NCBI GenBank assembly: GCA_045600525.1
Contig: JAZRYC010000046.1
Coordinates: 1-64,000 of the forward strand
DNA length: 64,000 bases
Reading direction: 5' to 3'
Source of the DNA: F23-D06 sp045600525
GTDB lineage: Bacteria; Bacteroidota; Bacteroidia; Bacteroidales; WCHB1-69
Part shown: in pieces, positions 9,904 to 19,544 of the stretch
Layout of the letters: the number at the start of each line of letters is the position of its first letter
Numbering within the stretch: position 1 is the stretch's first letter
The notes under the pieces: generated by a model
Database searches by the model: none
Seen by the model: only the letters and a program-made list of their open reading frames with translations
What the model was told of the DNA's origin: nothing
Translations under genes and position numbers: made by a program

Positions 9904-9930
9904 TAATGGATTATGTTTTAATAACGGCGG

Positions 9931-9938
9931 CAAAGATA
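9931..9938 (-). promoter_or_regulatory. Promoter of rluB (TATCTTTG-CCGCCG)
   Basis: Minus-strand TATCTTTG followed by CCGCC, 27 bases before the ATG at 9903. Its position rules out the longer rluB reading frame. Confidence 0.75.
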
Positions 9939-9993
9939 CAAAAAATGCGGCAGCACTGTGAAGCAATGCTGGAGTGGTTTGCACCATGTATTG

Positions 9994-10296
9994 TTAGTAT
10001 ATAAGGCCCAACTCCAACTTGGCTGCTTCAGTCATCATGTCCATTTCCCAAGGCGGGTCGAAGGTGATATCCACGACGACATTACCTACTCCCTGTATCA
10101 TGGAAACACGAGTTTTTACTTCCATGGGCAGGCTTTCTGCCACTGGGCAGTTGGGTGCTGTGAGGGTCATCAGGATATATACATCGTTATTGTTGTTCAC
10201 CTCCAATTTGTATATAAATCCAAGTTCCCAGATATTTACCGGAATTTCTGGATCATAAATGTCTTGGAGAATTTTGATAACTTGTGTCTTGATCAT
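9994..10296 (-). CDS. sufT: MIP18/DUF59-family iron-sulfur assembly protein
   Basis: Single-domain protein of 100 residues, probably assisting Fe-S cluster maturation in the cytoplasm. It contains the family signature DPEIPVNIWELG (15-26) and TAPNCP with Cys50, the conserved reactive cysteine. It is the last gene of the ctp-dnaG-yitT run, 43 bases after yitT. SufT-like proteins and PaaD share this domain; no phenylacetate genes are nearby, so the SufT role is more likely. Confidence 0.85.
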   Translation of the reverse strand: MIKTQVIKILQDIYDPEIPVNIWELGFIYKLEVNNNNDVYILMTLTAPNCPVAESLPMEVKTRVSMIQGVGNVVVDITFDPPWEMDMMTEAAKLELGLIY

Positions 10297-10339
10297 TTTA
10301 AATTGGTTATTTGCTTAGTTTTATTGATGTATTTGCTAT

Positions 10340-11275
10340 TTAGTTGAGTGCTTTTTCCCGAAGGGGAATAAATCCATCTCCCAATGTTTCTGAGGCCTCA
10401 AGGATAGACATGAAGGCCTTGGGGTCGATTTCGTGAACGAAGTGAATCAGAATGGGCAGTTGTTTTCTGGAGATAGAGGTGAAAATGATTTTCTTTTCAT
10501 CTTTGTTATACATGCCTTCTCCATGAAGAAAGGTTCCACCACGATCCAATTCGTCAAAAATATGTTGGCGAATTTCATCGTATTTGTCGGATACGATGAG
10601 CACCACCTTGTTGGCATGGAATCCAGCAATGACTTTGTCCATGACCACGCCAGTGACGTAGATAATCAACCAGGAATACAATGGAATCGTCCAATCTTTA
10701 AAAGCTGCCAATGCGGCCAGCACGATGGTGGAATCCACAAAAATCAGGATTGTGCCGAGAGGTATGTGCTTAATATATTTGCCAATAATCATGGCGATAA
10801 TGTCCGTTCCGCCTGAAGTGGCCCTTGTTTTGAATATAAGTCCCAACCCTACTCCGATGATGATGCCGCCGCAAAGAGCCATGATAAAGGTTGCAGAAGG
10901 ATCCGGAACCATGGGCTGACCCGGCAGGCTGATCAAAGGGGCGTATCCATATATTTTTTCCCAGAGGGAAATAAAAGAGGGAAGGGTTAGGACGCCAACC
11001 AATGTTTTGGCTCCGAATTTTGGTCCCAACCAAAGGGTCCCGATAAGTAAAAGAGGAAGGTCTAGGCATAAACCCGACAAACCGATGGGGAAATTGAAGA
11101 GGTGGTGCAGGATGATGGCAATGCCGTAAACACCGCCTGGAGCCAATTTAAGTGGTGAAACGAAAACAACGAATCCAATGGCCATGATGAAAGTTCCGGC
11201 AACAATCAGTCCATAGGTCTTTATCAATTCCTTCCAATTGATTTTTTTCCAGTCTATATTTTTGATTTTTTTCAT
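10340..11275 (-). CDS. YitT-family membrane protein (DUF161 plus DUF2179)
   Basis: Inner-membrane protein of 311 residues. Five or six hydrophobic segments fill residues 20-215 (first segment LIVAGTFIMAIGFVVFVSPL), followed by a soluble C-terminal DUF2179 domain (about 225-300, FHANKVVLIVSDKYDEI). APGGVYGIAIIL near 52-63 and RATSGGTDIIAMII near 150-163 are the conserved glycine-rich motifs of the family. The transported substrate is unknown. It lies 8 bases after dnaG. Confidence 0.9.
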   Translation of the reverse strand: MKKIKNIDWKKINWKELIKTYGLIVAGTFIMAIGFVVFVSPLKLAPGGVYGIAIILHHLFNFPIGLSGLCLDLPLLLIGTLWLGPKFGAKTLVGVLTLPSFISLWEKIYGYAPLISLPGQPMVPDPSATFIMALCGGIIIGVGLGLIFKTRATSGGTDIIAMIIGKYIKHIPLGTILIFVDSTIVLAALAAFKDWTIPLYSWLIIYVTGVVMDKVIAGFHANKVVLIVSDKYDEIRQHIFDELDRGGTFLHGEGMYNKDEKKIIFTSISRKQLPILIHFVHEIDPKAFMSILEASETLGDGFIPLREKALN

Positions 11276-11283
11276 ATTCTTTT

Positions 11284-13272
11284 TTATTTACTGACAGCCA
11301 TATTGAGACGATCGGCAATAGTTTTCCTACATTTGACAAGAGTGCTGCTTTGTTGGATCAGAAGGATTTTATCGTCTTCAGAACATGTGGGATTTCCCAT
11401 CTCTTTTTGTAACAGGGAGAGTTTCTGTTCCACAATTCTTAGTTTCAAAGAAAGCAGTGTGTGTTCCACCTCTTGTTGAAGAACCATTTTGCTGTTTTCT
11501 ACGGAATTGGTGAACATGTCGTATCTTTTTTCCCATTTGGGACTATAGGAGGGATCTTCCATTCCGATGTGGGTCATGGCAAATTCGCTTTCCTCTTTGT
11601 CTTCGCTCAAAAGAAAGGTTCGCTTAATGTCGTCTTGGTCACGTAGGATTTCCGCCACTTCAGCGTAGTGTTGGTATATTTTAAGGAGGAGGGGATTTTG
11701 AATGACGATGTTGTCTTGATAGAGTTCATCGCAAATATATTGGTCAATACGAGTAATTTTGGATTCGGCATCGGTTGAATTTTTGATGACGTTGATTTCG
11801 TAAAGACCATATTTAAGAAGGAGAATGATGATGTTTTTTTCTGCCTCAAAGACGAGATCTTCGGAAGAAACAGGCTTTTCAAGTTTGTTCCTTTCAATGG
11901 GCGAGGGAAAAGATACTGTTGCCGGTTCTTCTTTGGAATTGCGTTTGGGATTGTCTTTGATTTTATTTTGCCAGACATGATAACGCAGTTCATCGCCTAA
12001 TGTTTTTTCCGTTAGATCGAAGATGGTGGAGCATTGCTTGATATAGAAGGATTGGGCAATGTGGTCTTGCACTTTGGCAATGCTTTTGACAATTTCCCTA
12101 ACCATTTCCGACCGCTTCATCGGGTCGTTGCCGGCATCTTGAGATAGGATTTTCGCCTTAAAGAGTAGGAAGTCGGTGGCATTTTGGGTAAGGTAGTCCG
12201 AAAGTTCGCTGTCGCGATGCTTTTTGGCGAAGGAGTCTGGGTCTTCACCATCAGGCAGGAGGCAGACTTTAACGTTCAAACCTTTTTCCAGAAGCATATC
12301 AATACCACGTAAGGCGGCTTTGATACCGGCACGGTCGCCGTCGTATAAAACGGTGATGTTGCGCGTTTGTGTTCCGAGTATTTTGACTTGTTCATCCGTT
12401 AGAGAGGTTCCGGAGGAGGCAACGACATTCTCAATGCCGGCTTCAAACATGGAAATCACGTCTGTATAGCCTTCAACAAGGAATACATTGTCCTTTTGGC
12501 GAATGGTCTTCTTGGCAAGATAGATATCATAGAGAGTGAAACTCTTATGATAAATTTCACTTTCGGGCGAATTTACGTATTTGGCCGTTTTTTCGTCCTT
12601 TTTTAAAACACGTCCTCCAAAACCAATGGTTTTACCGGTTGCATTGTGAATGGGAAAAATCACTCTTCCTCTAAAGGCGTCGTATAGTTTGCCGCTTTCG
12701 CTTTTCTTAGTAAGACCGAGTTTGAGAAGGAATTCCTCCTTATAGCCTTTTTGCAGGGCGTGTTTTGTAAAAGTGTCCCATCCATTAGGACAATATCCCA
12801 AGTGGAATTTGTCCATGGTGATGTCCTTGAAGCCGCGTTCCTTAAAATAACTCATACCGAGGAGCTTTCCCTCTTCACTATTACGGAGTTGGTCCATAAA
12901 GTATTTCTCGGCAAATTCGTTGACGAGGTAGAGACTGTCCTTTTCGTTGCGAAGTTCCTTTTCCTCGGGCGTTTCCTGACGGTCATATTCTACTGTGATG
13001 CTGTATTTCTGCGCCAGATACTCCAATGCCTCCGGATAGGTCATCTTGTTGTGCTCCATCAGGAAGGTGACGGCGCTGCCGTGGGCATCGCATACAAAGC
13101 ATTTATAGATTCCAAGTCGCGGACTGACATGCATAGACGGATTCCGATCATCGTGAAAAGGGCATACGCCTACGAAATTCTGTCCCTGTCTTTTCAGAGG
13201 GATGAAATCGCCGATGACTTCTTCAATCTTAGTGGCGAAGAGGATTTCGTCTATGGATTTCTTGGAAATCAT
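11284..13272 (-). CDS. dnaG: DNA primase
   Basis: Synthesises RNA primers for replication. The N-terminal zinc ribbon has ligands Cys37, His40, Cys58 and Cys61 (CPFH and CFVC). The TOPRIM catalytic core carries LVEGYTDVIS near residue 265 and the metal-binding LYDGDRAGI near 307. The C-terminal 200 residues would be the helicase-binding part. At 662 residues it is a usual length for Bacteroidota. The start codon shares one base with the ctp stop (TAATG). It is unusual in not sitting with rpoD and rpsU, but this is common outside Proteobacteria. Confidence 0.97.
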   Translation of the reverse strand: MISKKSIDEILFATKIEEVIGDFIPLKRQGQNFVGVCPFHDDRNPSMHVSPRLGIYKCFVCDAHGSAVTFLMEHNKMTYPEALEYLAQKYSITVEYDRQETPEEKELRNEKDSLYLVNEFAEKYFMDQLRNSEEGKLLGMSYFKERGFKDITMDKFHLGYCPNGWDTFTKHALQKGYKEEFLLKLGLTKKSESGKLYDAFRGRVIFPIHNATGKTIGFGGRVLKKDEKTAKYVNSPESEIYHKSFTLYDIYLAKKTIRQKDNVFLVEGYTDVISMFEAGIENVVASSGTSLTDEQVKILGTQTRNITVLYDGDRAGIKAALRGIDMLLEKGLNVKVCLLPDGEDPDSFAKKHRDSELSDYLTQNATDFLLFKAKILSQDAGNDPMKRSEMVREIVKSIAKVQDHIAQSFYIKQCSTIFDLTEKTLGDELRYHVWQNKIKDNPKRNSKEEPATVSFPSPIERNKLEKPVSSEDLVFEAEKNIIILLLKYGLYEINVIKNSTDAESKITRIDQYICDELYQDNIVIQNPLLLKIYQHYAEVAEILRDQDDIKRTFLLSEDKEESEFAMTHIGMEDPSYSPKWEKRYDMFTNSVENSKMVLQQEVEHTLLSLKLRIVEQKLSLLQKEMGNPTCSEDDKILLIQQSSTLVKCRKTIADRLNMAVSK

Positions 13273-15044
13273 TATTCGTTGTTCTTACCGGAATATACTT
13301 TGAATTTCTTGAACAGTTTTTTATTGTGCATGACTTCTACCGCCTTTTGGAAGGTGTCATCGCTTTCCAGGAAGATACGATAGGCGTCACCAAAGCCAAA
13401 CAGACTGCGGGCTATTTCGTATCGAAGGTATTCTTTGATGTATTCGGCCACATGAGTTTCGTTTCGGAGACGCATGGCTTCGTCATAATTTTTTGTGACA
13501 TAGTTGGAGAACATCGTATCCAAGGTATGCATGTCCATGTTTTTTGCGGAGGTGAAGAGGGAGTCCAATTTTTCTTTGTTGGCCTTGATAAAGGCGTTGG
13601 CATAATTGGAGAAGGTAAAGGAGGCACTGTCGCTGACGCCTTCTTTTTTGGCATATTGCATAAAATCGCTATAAAGTTCATCTGAAATGGTGAAGTTTTT
13701 CTGATATACTTCAAAGGAGGGATATGTGTTCTTCATGGATTCACGGTTTTTCTCCAGATAGTCCATGGCAAAACTGCCGAAGATACCCTTGCGGGCAATT
13801 TCATTGTACAGGGTGGAGTATTTGGTCGTATCCATGGGGACGAAGATGTCGGGCATAATGCCACCACCACCATACACGGTGCGGCCGTGAGGAGTTTTGT
13901 ATTTCAGGGAGTCTGGAAAATGAATGCTGTCGGCAGTGTATAGTTCGCCGCGGCTGGCACGTTTTTGAATATCTTTGAAATAGTCGTCCAATCCGTCATT
14001 GTAGGGTTTTTGGATACATCTTCCCGTGGGGGTGTAGTAATGTGAGATAGTTAGACGTACCTGTGATTGATCCACAAAAGTGAGGGGCTTTTGAACAAGG
14101 CCTTTGCCAAAGGTGCGGCGTCCGATGACCAAACCGCGATCCCAGTCTTGAATGCATCCCGAGGTGATTTCAGATGCCGAAGCGGAATTCTCATCTACAA
14201 GGACGATAAGTCTTCCTTCTTCAAAAAGTCCGTCTTTTTCTGAATAGAATTTTTCTCCTGTTTTACGGAAGTTGTCGGTATAGACAATGATTTTCTTTCC
14301 TGCAATGAACTGGTCGCAAATTTCAAAGGCCACATTTAGGTATCCGCCGCCGTTTCCCCGTAAATCGAGGATGAGGTCCTGCATGCCTTGCTGCTGCAGC
14401 TTTTTCATGGCTTCGGTTAGTTCTTTGGTGGAAGTGGCGGCAAAACGTTCGAGTTTGATATAACCGGTGGTTTCGTCCACCATAAAGGAAACATTGATGC
14501 TGTACATGGGAATGGCGCCTCGGGTAATGACGAAGTCAATGAGTTCCGGACTTTTTCCTCTTCTAACGGAGACTTTCACTTTGGACCCTTTGCTTCCGCG
14601 TAGGTGTTTGCGCACCCAGTCGTTGGTGATTTTGTCGCCGCAGGCAAGAGTGTCATCCACTTTCACAATTTTATCGCCAGCCAGGAGCCCTACCTTTTCA
14701 GATGGACCATTAATAATGACTTCCATGACGTTGATGGTGTCCTTGATCAGTTGGAAGGTTACTCCGATTCCGTCAAAGGTTCCCTGAAGAGGTTCGTTCA
14801 TAGCCTGCACATCCTTTTTGGGAATATAGGCGGTATGGGGATCCAGTTCCTTCAGCATGGCGGTAATGGATTTGTCGATCATTGGGTCGAAATCTACCGA
14901 ATCAACGTACATCAAGTTGATGGCGTTGAGGAGTTGGTCCATTTTAGTTTTGCAGGGTTGGTAGTTCTTGTTCGGATTTTGAGCAAATGAAGTAAGGGAA
15001 ATTAGGCAAATTGAAAGAATAAAGGTTAGGAATAGTCTTTTCAT
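13272..15044 (-). CDS. ctpA: Carboxy-terminal processing protease (S41, Prc/CtpA type)
   Basis: Periplasmic serine protease that trims or degrades exported proteins. The signal peptide ends near LTSFAQ. A PDZ domain follows (about 85-165, GIGVTFQLI and GLLAGDKIVKV). The S41 catalytic Ser is in VDENSASASEI (about residue 287) and the general-base Lys is in FGKGLVQ (about 311). The C-terminal 200 residues are helical. At 590 residues it is the long Bacteroidota form. It is the first gene of the ctp-dnaG-yitT-sufT operon. Confidence 0.95.
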   Translation of the reverse strand: MKRLFLTFILSICLISLTSFAQNPNKNYQPCKTKMDQLLNAINLMYVDSVDFDPMIDKSITAMLKELDPHTAYIPKKDVQAMNEPLQGTFDGIGVTFQLIKDTINVMEVIINGPSEKVGLLAGDKIVKVDDTLACGDKITNDWVRKHLRGSKGSKVKVSVRRGKSPELIDFVITRGAIPMYSINVSFMVDETTGYIKLERFAATSTKELTEAMKKLQQQGMQDLILDLRGNGGGYLNVAFEICDQFIAGKKIIVYTDNFRKTGEKFYSEKDGLFEEGRLIVLVDENSASASEITSGCIQDWDRGLVIGRRTFGKGLVQKPLTFVDQSQVRLTISHYYTPTGRCIQKPYNDGLDDYFKDIQKRASRGELYTADSIHFPDSLKYKTPHGRTVYGGGGIMPDIFVPMDTTKYSTLYNEIARKGIFGSFAMDYLEKNRESMKNTYPSFEVYQKNFTISDELYSDFMQYAKKEGVSDSASFTFSNYANAFIKANKEKLDSLFTSAKNMDMHTLDTMFSNYVTKNYDEAMRLRNETHVAEYIKEYLRYEIARSLFGFGDAYRIFLESDDTFQKAVEVMHNKKLFKKFKVYSGKNNE

Positions 15045-15066
15045 AATGGTCTCTTTTTAAGGGCGG

Positions 15067-15074
15067 CAAAGATA
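15067..15074 (-). promoter_or_regulatory. Promoter of the ctpA-dnaG operon (TATCTTTG-CCGCCC)
   Basis: Minus-strand TATCTTTG followed by CCGCCC, 22 bases before the ctpA start. It abuts the T-tract of the terminator of the gene upstream. Confidence 0.78.
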
Positions 15075-15110
15075 AAAAAAATGTAGGGGCGAAGTCTTCC
15101 GCCCCTACAT
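15074..15110 (-). terminator. Rho-independent terminator of the DUF4468 gene
   Basis: A 10-bp stem (ATGTAGGGGC with GCCCCTACAT, 15081-15110) followed on the minus strand by a run of eight T. It lies between the DUF4468 gene and the ctpA promoter and isolates the two units. Confidence 0.85.
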
Positions 15111-15139
15111 TTTTATTCTGTTGATAAAATCAATAGGAA

Positions 15140-15751
15140 TTATCTGAAAAGTTCTTTTTCCATCATGTTGATTACATCCTGAAGGGATTTTTTTAGTTCG
15201 ATGAAGGAATCTTCGTTTTCTTCAATGATATCGTTGGCTTCCTTGATGACGGTTTTGCGGTCTTTTTTGGAAATATTGGGATCATTGTTGACTCTTTCAA
15301 TATCTTCGTATGCCTTTACGAAACTAGCATAACGGTCGTCAAGGTTATAGGTGTTAGAACTGGAACCGTAACCGGAATAGGTTTCCGTTATTTTTATTTT
15401 GTAAAGGTTGTATTTGATGTGGTTGTCGCTGACATTGAATTTAACAACGAAGGTTGCGTATTCGTTGAACCAGCCTGCGAATGGGTTATAGGAAGATTTT
15501 GTCTTAATAGTGCCATTGGTTAATACTTCTCCTTTTTCCAAGTCTTGAGAGATTACGGCATCCTTGCTGGCAAAGGTGGATACGGCCCAAGAAACGGCGC
15601 TTTCGAATAATTCGGCTTTGGAATATTTTGAATTGGATTCATTGGTGAAGCATACACTACCGTCATTGGTTGGAAAATTTACTTTTTGAGCATTGACTGT
15701 AAAAAGCGTGCATGCGAATACACAAAGGGTAAGGATAAAGTTCTTTTTCAT
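15140..15751 (-). CDS. Secreted DUF4468-like protein
   Basis: A 203-residue exported protein with a signal peptide ending FTVNAQ (about residue 22). Residues 43-125 resemble the DUF4468 (TBP-like fold) domain of Bacteroidota: KAELFESAVSWAVSTF, then GTIKT, then ATFVVKFNVSDNHIKYNLYKIKI. The C-terminal 60 residues are charged and helical. It is monocistronic with its own promoter and a strong terminator. No biochemical role is known for the family. Confidence 0.7.
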   Translation of the reverse strand: MKKNFILTLCVFACTLFTVNAQKVNFPTNDGSVCFTNESNSKYSKAELFESAVSWAVSTFASKDAVISQDLEKGEVLTNGTIKTKSSYNPFAGWFNEYATFVVKFNVSDNHIKYNLYKIKITETYSGYGSSSNTYNLDDRYASFVKAYEDIERVNNDPNISKKDRKTVIKEANDIIEENEDSFIELKKSLQDVINMMEKELFR

Positions 15752-15792
15752 TTTGCTTATTTTTGTTGGTGAATATTTTTTTATTTTGACTG

Positions 15793-15800
15793 CAAAGATA
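15793..15800 (-). promoter_or_regulatory. Promoter of the DUF4468 gene (TATCTTTG)
   Basis: Minus-strand TATCTTTG 41 bases upstream of the start, just before the mutS2 stop codon. Confidence 0.7.
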
Positions 15801-15823
15801 GCAAAAAATTGTTTGAAACGACG

Positions 15824-18289
15824 TTAGATGGACATTTTTACCACAGTGATACCGCAACCGCCCATTTCTAATGCTTCGTCTTGATAGTTTTCAACATCCT
15901 GTCTTTTAGCCAAATACTGGCGAACGACTTGGCGTAGAATGCCATTCCCCTTGCCATGAAGAATACGCACAAAGCGAATGCTGAGTAGGGCGGCTTCGTC
16001 AAGATAATCAGATAACAGGGGGGTCATTTCATCTACGCGCATTCCCCGGACGTCTAGGGTGGCGTCAAAATCGGCAAGCTTTTTATTCATAGCTTCACCC
16101 AGTGTTCCTTCGTTGTAGCGTATTACCCCTGTGCGACGTACTTCGCGAGCTTCTTTTTTGCTGATTTTAGAAAGTTTTCGAAGGTCTGTCTTAAAGGCTA
16201 CGGAGTTGAATACGATGGTTGCATCGTTGCCGTTGATGTTCGTTACTTCACCCGTAATCTGCATATCGGCCATGAAAACGGTATCGCCTATATGGATGGA
16301 GGTGTCTTCTGTTTTTTCAACGACTTTTTTCTCTTTGGGCTTCGTACGTTTTACAGGTATGATGGGTTGTAGGGATTCTTCTTTTTCTATGGAGGCTATT
16401 TCTGTTTGGAGTTCATCCTTCAGTTTCACTACGTTTTCTCGCGCCTTTTTTGTTTTCACGCTGTCGGCCTTGGCCTCCTTAATATCGCGGATTGTTTTTT
16501 CAATGACTTTGTTGGCGCTTTCCACGATGCTATTGGCTTGGTTTTTGGCCTTTTGGATGATTTCTTTTCGCTGTTTGTCCAATTCGGCGAATTTATCGGC
16601 GTACTCGTCAATCATATCTGCTAATTGATCATCTGCGGCACGTACCTGTTTGAGCACTTTTTCCGATTCCAATCGGGCGATTTCTATTTCCTCTAATTTT
16701 TTCTCGTAGTCGATTTGCGCAGTGCCGGACTTGGCGACGGCACTGTCGATGATGTGGCTGTCAAGTCCGATGTGGCGTGCGATCTCGTATGTGAAGGAAC
16801 TTCCGGGTTTCCCGATTTTGAGTTGATAGAGGGGTTTCAGCGCCTTTGTGTCGTACAACATGGCTCCGTTTTCCGACTCAGGATGGGAATCAGGAAACAT
16901 TTTCAGATTCCCATAGTGGGTAGTGATGATGCCGAAGGCGTTTTTGGCATAGAAACTCTCTAGAATGGCTTCCGCCAATGCTCCACCCAAGGTAGGTTCG
17001 GTACCGGATCCGAATTCGTCTATTAGGAATAGAGAACGCGCATCCAGGTTATCATCCATGGCCTTAAGGTTGGAAAGATGCGAGCTATAGGTGCTGAGGT
17101 CGTTTTCAATAGATTGTTCATCTCCAATGTCAATGAAGATGCTATGGAAGATGCCCATATCGGAGGTACTTTGCATAGAAACGAGAAGTCCGCACTGCAT
17201 CATGTATTGTAGAAGTCCGACGCATTTTAAACAGACAGATTTTCCACCTGCGTTGGGACCTGAGATGATGAGTATGCGCCTTTCCGGTGTCAGTGTCATG
17301 TCAAGGGGGACCACCTTTTTCCCGTTGCGTTTCAGGGTGAGAAATAATAGGGGGTGAACAGCCTGTTGCCAGTTCGCTTGTGGATTGGCATGTATGTGTG
17401 GGAGCGCCCCGTTGATGTCAATGGCAAGAAGGGCCTTGGCACGTAAAAAATCGTATTGGCCTAAAAGTTGCTGAGCTTCCAGCAGTTCTGGAATGACTGG
17501 GCGGATTTTTTCCGATAGTTCGGAAAGAATCCGAATCACTTCCCGGTGTTCGGCATTTTGCAAGTCCTTCAGTTCGTTGTTGGCGTCAAATACCTCTGTC
17601 GGCTCAATAAAGACAGTCTGTCCCGTGGCAGATTCGTCATGAATGAAGCCTTTGAGTCTGCGTTTGTATTGGGCAGCGATGGGAATGCACAAACGACCAT
17701 TCCGGATGGTCATTTCCGCATCTTCTTTGACTAATCCGTCTTGTTTGGCCGCGTTGAGGATCTTTCTGATTTGTCTGTCGGCGGAATTGGAAATACGGTT
17801 TATCTCACTTTTGATGCGGCAGAGTTCATCGGAGGCGTTGTCGCGCATTTGTCCTTTGTCGTCAAGGACTCGGTTGAAGGCGGCAGATAACTCTCTTTGC
17901 AGGGGCATGTCTTCACATAAACCCCACAAATAAGGATATTTCTTATCTTCATGCCGGACTTTGAGATAGACGAAGATATTGGTCATGGTGGCAATGAAGC
18001 CGCGTAATTGAACTAAGTCCTCAAGTTCGATATAGGTGCCGTCGGTGTGCAGTCGTTTAAGAGCTGCGCGAAGGTCATAGTAGTCCTGGGCGGGAAAAGG
18101 TTCGTCAAACAACAGTATTTGTCGAAATTCCTCCACGGTTTCCAATTCGGGCAGGATACCATCCACGTCCGTCATCATGTGCATAGATTCCACATGATCT
18201 TGTCCGAGCGAACTGAGACAGTGCCCGAGCAAGAGGTGGCGAATGGTGTTGAATCCTATTTTTTCTTCGAAATTATCGGGATATAGCAT
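15824..18289 (-). CDS. mutS2: MutS2-type ATPase with Smr endonuclease domain
   Basis: MutS homologue lacking the mismatch-recognition domain; members suppress recombination or rescue collided ribosomes. The Walker A ISGPNAGGKS is near residue 340, a DEFGSGTEP Walker B near 418, and a long coiled coil spans about 520-640. The C-terminal Smr domain shows LDVRGMRVDE and the catalytic-loop HGKGNG (about 745-790). At 821 residues it is full length. Its ATG overlaps the stop of the upstream transporter by one base (TAATG). No partner from mismatch repair is in the window. Confidence 0.95.
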   Translation of the reverse strand: MLYPDNFEEKIGFNTIRHLLLGHCLSSLGQDHVESMHMMTDVDGILPELETVEEFRQILLFDEPFPAQDYYDLRAALKRLHTDGTYIELEDLVQLRGFIATMTNIFVYLKVRHEDKKYPYLWGLCEDMPLQRELSAAFNRVLDDKGQMRDNASDELCRIKSEINRISNSADRQIRKILNAAKQDGLVKEDAEMTIRNGRLCIPIAAQYKRRLKGFIHDESATGQTVFIEPTEVFDANNELKDLQNAEHREVIRILSELSEKIRPVIPELLEAQQLLGQYDFLRAKALLAIDINGALPHIHANPQANWQQAVHPLLFLTLKRNGKKVVPLDMTLTPERRILIISGPNAGGKSVCLKCVGLLQYMMQCGLLVSMQSTSDMGIFHSIFIDIGDEQSIENDLSTYSSHLSNLKAMDDNLDARSLFLIDEFGSGTEPTLGGALAEAILESFYAKNAFGIITTHYGNLKMFPDSHPESENGAMLYDTKALKPLYQLKIGKPGSSFTYEIARHIGLDSHIIDSAVAKSGTAQIDYEKKLEEIEIARLESEKVLKQVRAADDQLADMIDEYADKFAELDKQRKEIIQKAKNQANSIVESANKVIEKTIRDIKEAKADSVKTKKARENVVKLKDELQTEIASIEKEESLQPIIPVKRTKPKEKKVVEKTEDTSIHIGDTVFMADMQITGEVTNINGNDATIVFNSVAFKTDLRKLSKISKKEAREVRRTGVIRYNEGTLGEAMNKKLADFDATLDVRGMRVDEMTPLLSDYLDEAALLSIRFVRILHGKGNGILRQVVRQYLAKRQDVENYQDEALEMGGCGITVVKMSI

Positions 18290-19536
18290 TAGGATTTCTT
18301 TGTGATTTTGCAGCCGACAGTTGCAAAGAACATAATGTAGGCATAACTGACAAATAGTAGTGCGTAGGCAATATGTGGATTGGCTGTATCGGCAATCTGT
18401 CCGTAGATCAACGGCATTACCGCTCCGCCGGCAATGGCCATAATGAGAAGGGCAGAACCAAACTCGGTATGTTCTCCAAGATCATGGATGGAGAGCGGCC
18501 AGATGGCCGGCCACATGATGGCATGAGCGAAACTCAGGCATATTATGGCCACAATGGAAAACAATCCGGATGTGCAGAGGGCCACAATGACCAAGGCAAT
18601 CGCCACGCAGAGTTGCACAATCAGCGCATTTCGCTGAGAAATAAAGCGAGGAACGAAAAATATTCCGCAGAAATAGCCGATAAGCAGCGCAATTAAGGCG
18701 TAAACGCCGAAATAATGGGATACTTCCGTTGGAATGCCGTAGAAGTTTCCATAGGGGATCAAGGTATCGATGGCAATGACTTCCGCTCCCACATAGAAGA
18801 AGATAGCCAAAACACCCAGCCAAAGGTATGGATAGTTGAAAATACTGTTCTGGGTTGCGGATTTTTCTGTTTCTTCAACTTGAATTTCAGGTAATTTTGC
18901 GAATTTTACGAACATTACCAGAGCGATTAGCACGGCTGTCATGATTATGTACGGAAGAATTACGCCATTTGACAATTGCTGGAGCAATGCTTCCTTTTCC
19001 GGCCCGGCAGGAGTGTTGTTGATTTGCTCAAATAAATGTTCCTTTCCAGAGAATAGGGCGTTGTAGAGAATGAGGATGCCTACCATGCCGGCCAGTTTGT
19101 TGCAGACGCCCATAATGCTCATGCGGCGGGCGGCGGATTCAACGGGCCCGAGTACGGTGACGTACGGATTGCTGGCGGTTTGCAAGAGAGATAATCCCAC
19201 CCCTTGGATGAATAAGCCGGTCAAAAAGATGGAATAACTACGGAGGCGTGCACCCGGAATGAAAAGCATACAGCCAATAGCCATAACGATCAATCCCAAA
19301 GCCATACCATTCCCGTATCCGGTCTTTTTCAACACGTAAGAAGATGGGATGGACATTACGAAATAGGCGATGTAGAAGGCGAACGGGACCAAATAGGCCT
19401 GCACCTGTGAAGTCAGTTCACAGGAAACCTTCATATAAGGAATCAAAATGTTGTTGAGCCATGTTACGAACCCAAATACGAAGAATAGGGCTCCGATGAC
19501 GAACATGCTGTAGGATGCGCTTCTTTGTTTTTCCAT
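18289..19536 (-). CDS. MFS sugar:proton symporter (FucP/GluP family)
   Basis: Inner-membrane permease of 415 residues with about 12 hydrophobic segments. It carries motifs of the FHS group of fucose/glucose/galactose/N-acetylglucosamine porters: FFVFGFVTWLNNILIPY (18-34), TASNPYVTVLGP and AARRMSIMGVCNKLAG (about 120-155), and HAIMWPAIWPLSIHDLG (about 343-359). The substrate cannot be read from the sequence. It is translationally coupled to mutS2, an unexpected pairing that is probably just operon packing. No TAnnTTTG box was found directly upstream; a degraded gene lies there. Confidence 0.85.
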   Translation of the reverse strand: MEKQRSASYSMFVIGALFFVFGFVTWLNNILIPYMKVSCELTSQVQAYLVPFAFYIAYFVMSIPSSYVLKKTGYGNGMALGLIVMAIGCMLFIPGARLRSYSIFLTGLFIQGVGLSLLQTASNPYVTVLGPVESAARRMSIMGVCNKLAGMVGILILYNALFSGKEHLFEQINNTPAGPEKEALLQQLSNGVILPYIIMTAVLIALVMFVKFAKLPEIQVEETEKSATQNSIFNYPYLWLGVLAIFFYVGAEVIAIDTLIPYGNFYGIPTEVSHYFGVYALIALLIGYFCGIFFVPRFISQRNALIVQLCVAIALVIVALCTSGLFSIVAIICLSFAHAIMWPAIWPLSIHDLGEHTEFGSALLIMAIAGGAVMPLIYGQIADTANPHIAYALLFVSYAYIMFFATVGCKITKKS

Positions 19537-19544
19537 ATTGCAAA

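Noticed and set aside
9386..9961. A 191-codon plus-strand frame opposite the rluB tail
   Set aside because: It arises from the repetitive basic codons of the rluB N-terminal extension. The Ser/Leu/Arg-rich product is typical of a shadow frame.
9904..9987. Longer N-terminus for rluB
   Set aside because: The TATCTTTG promoter at 9931-9938 lies inside it, and the extra residues are not conserved-looking.
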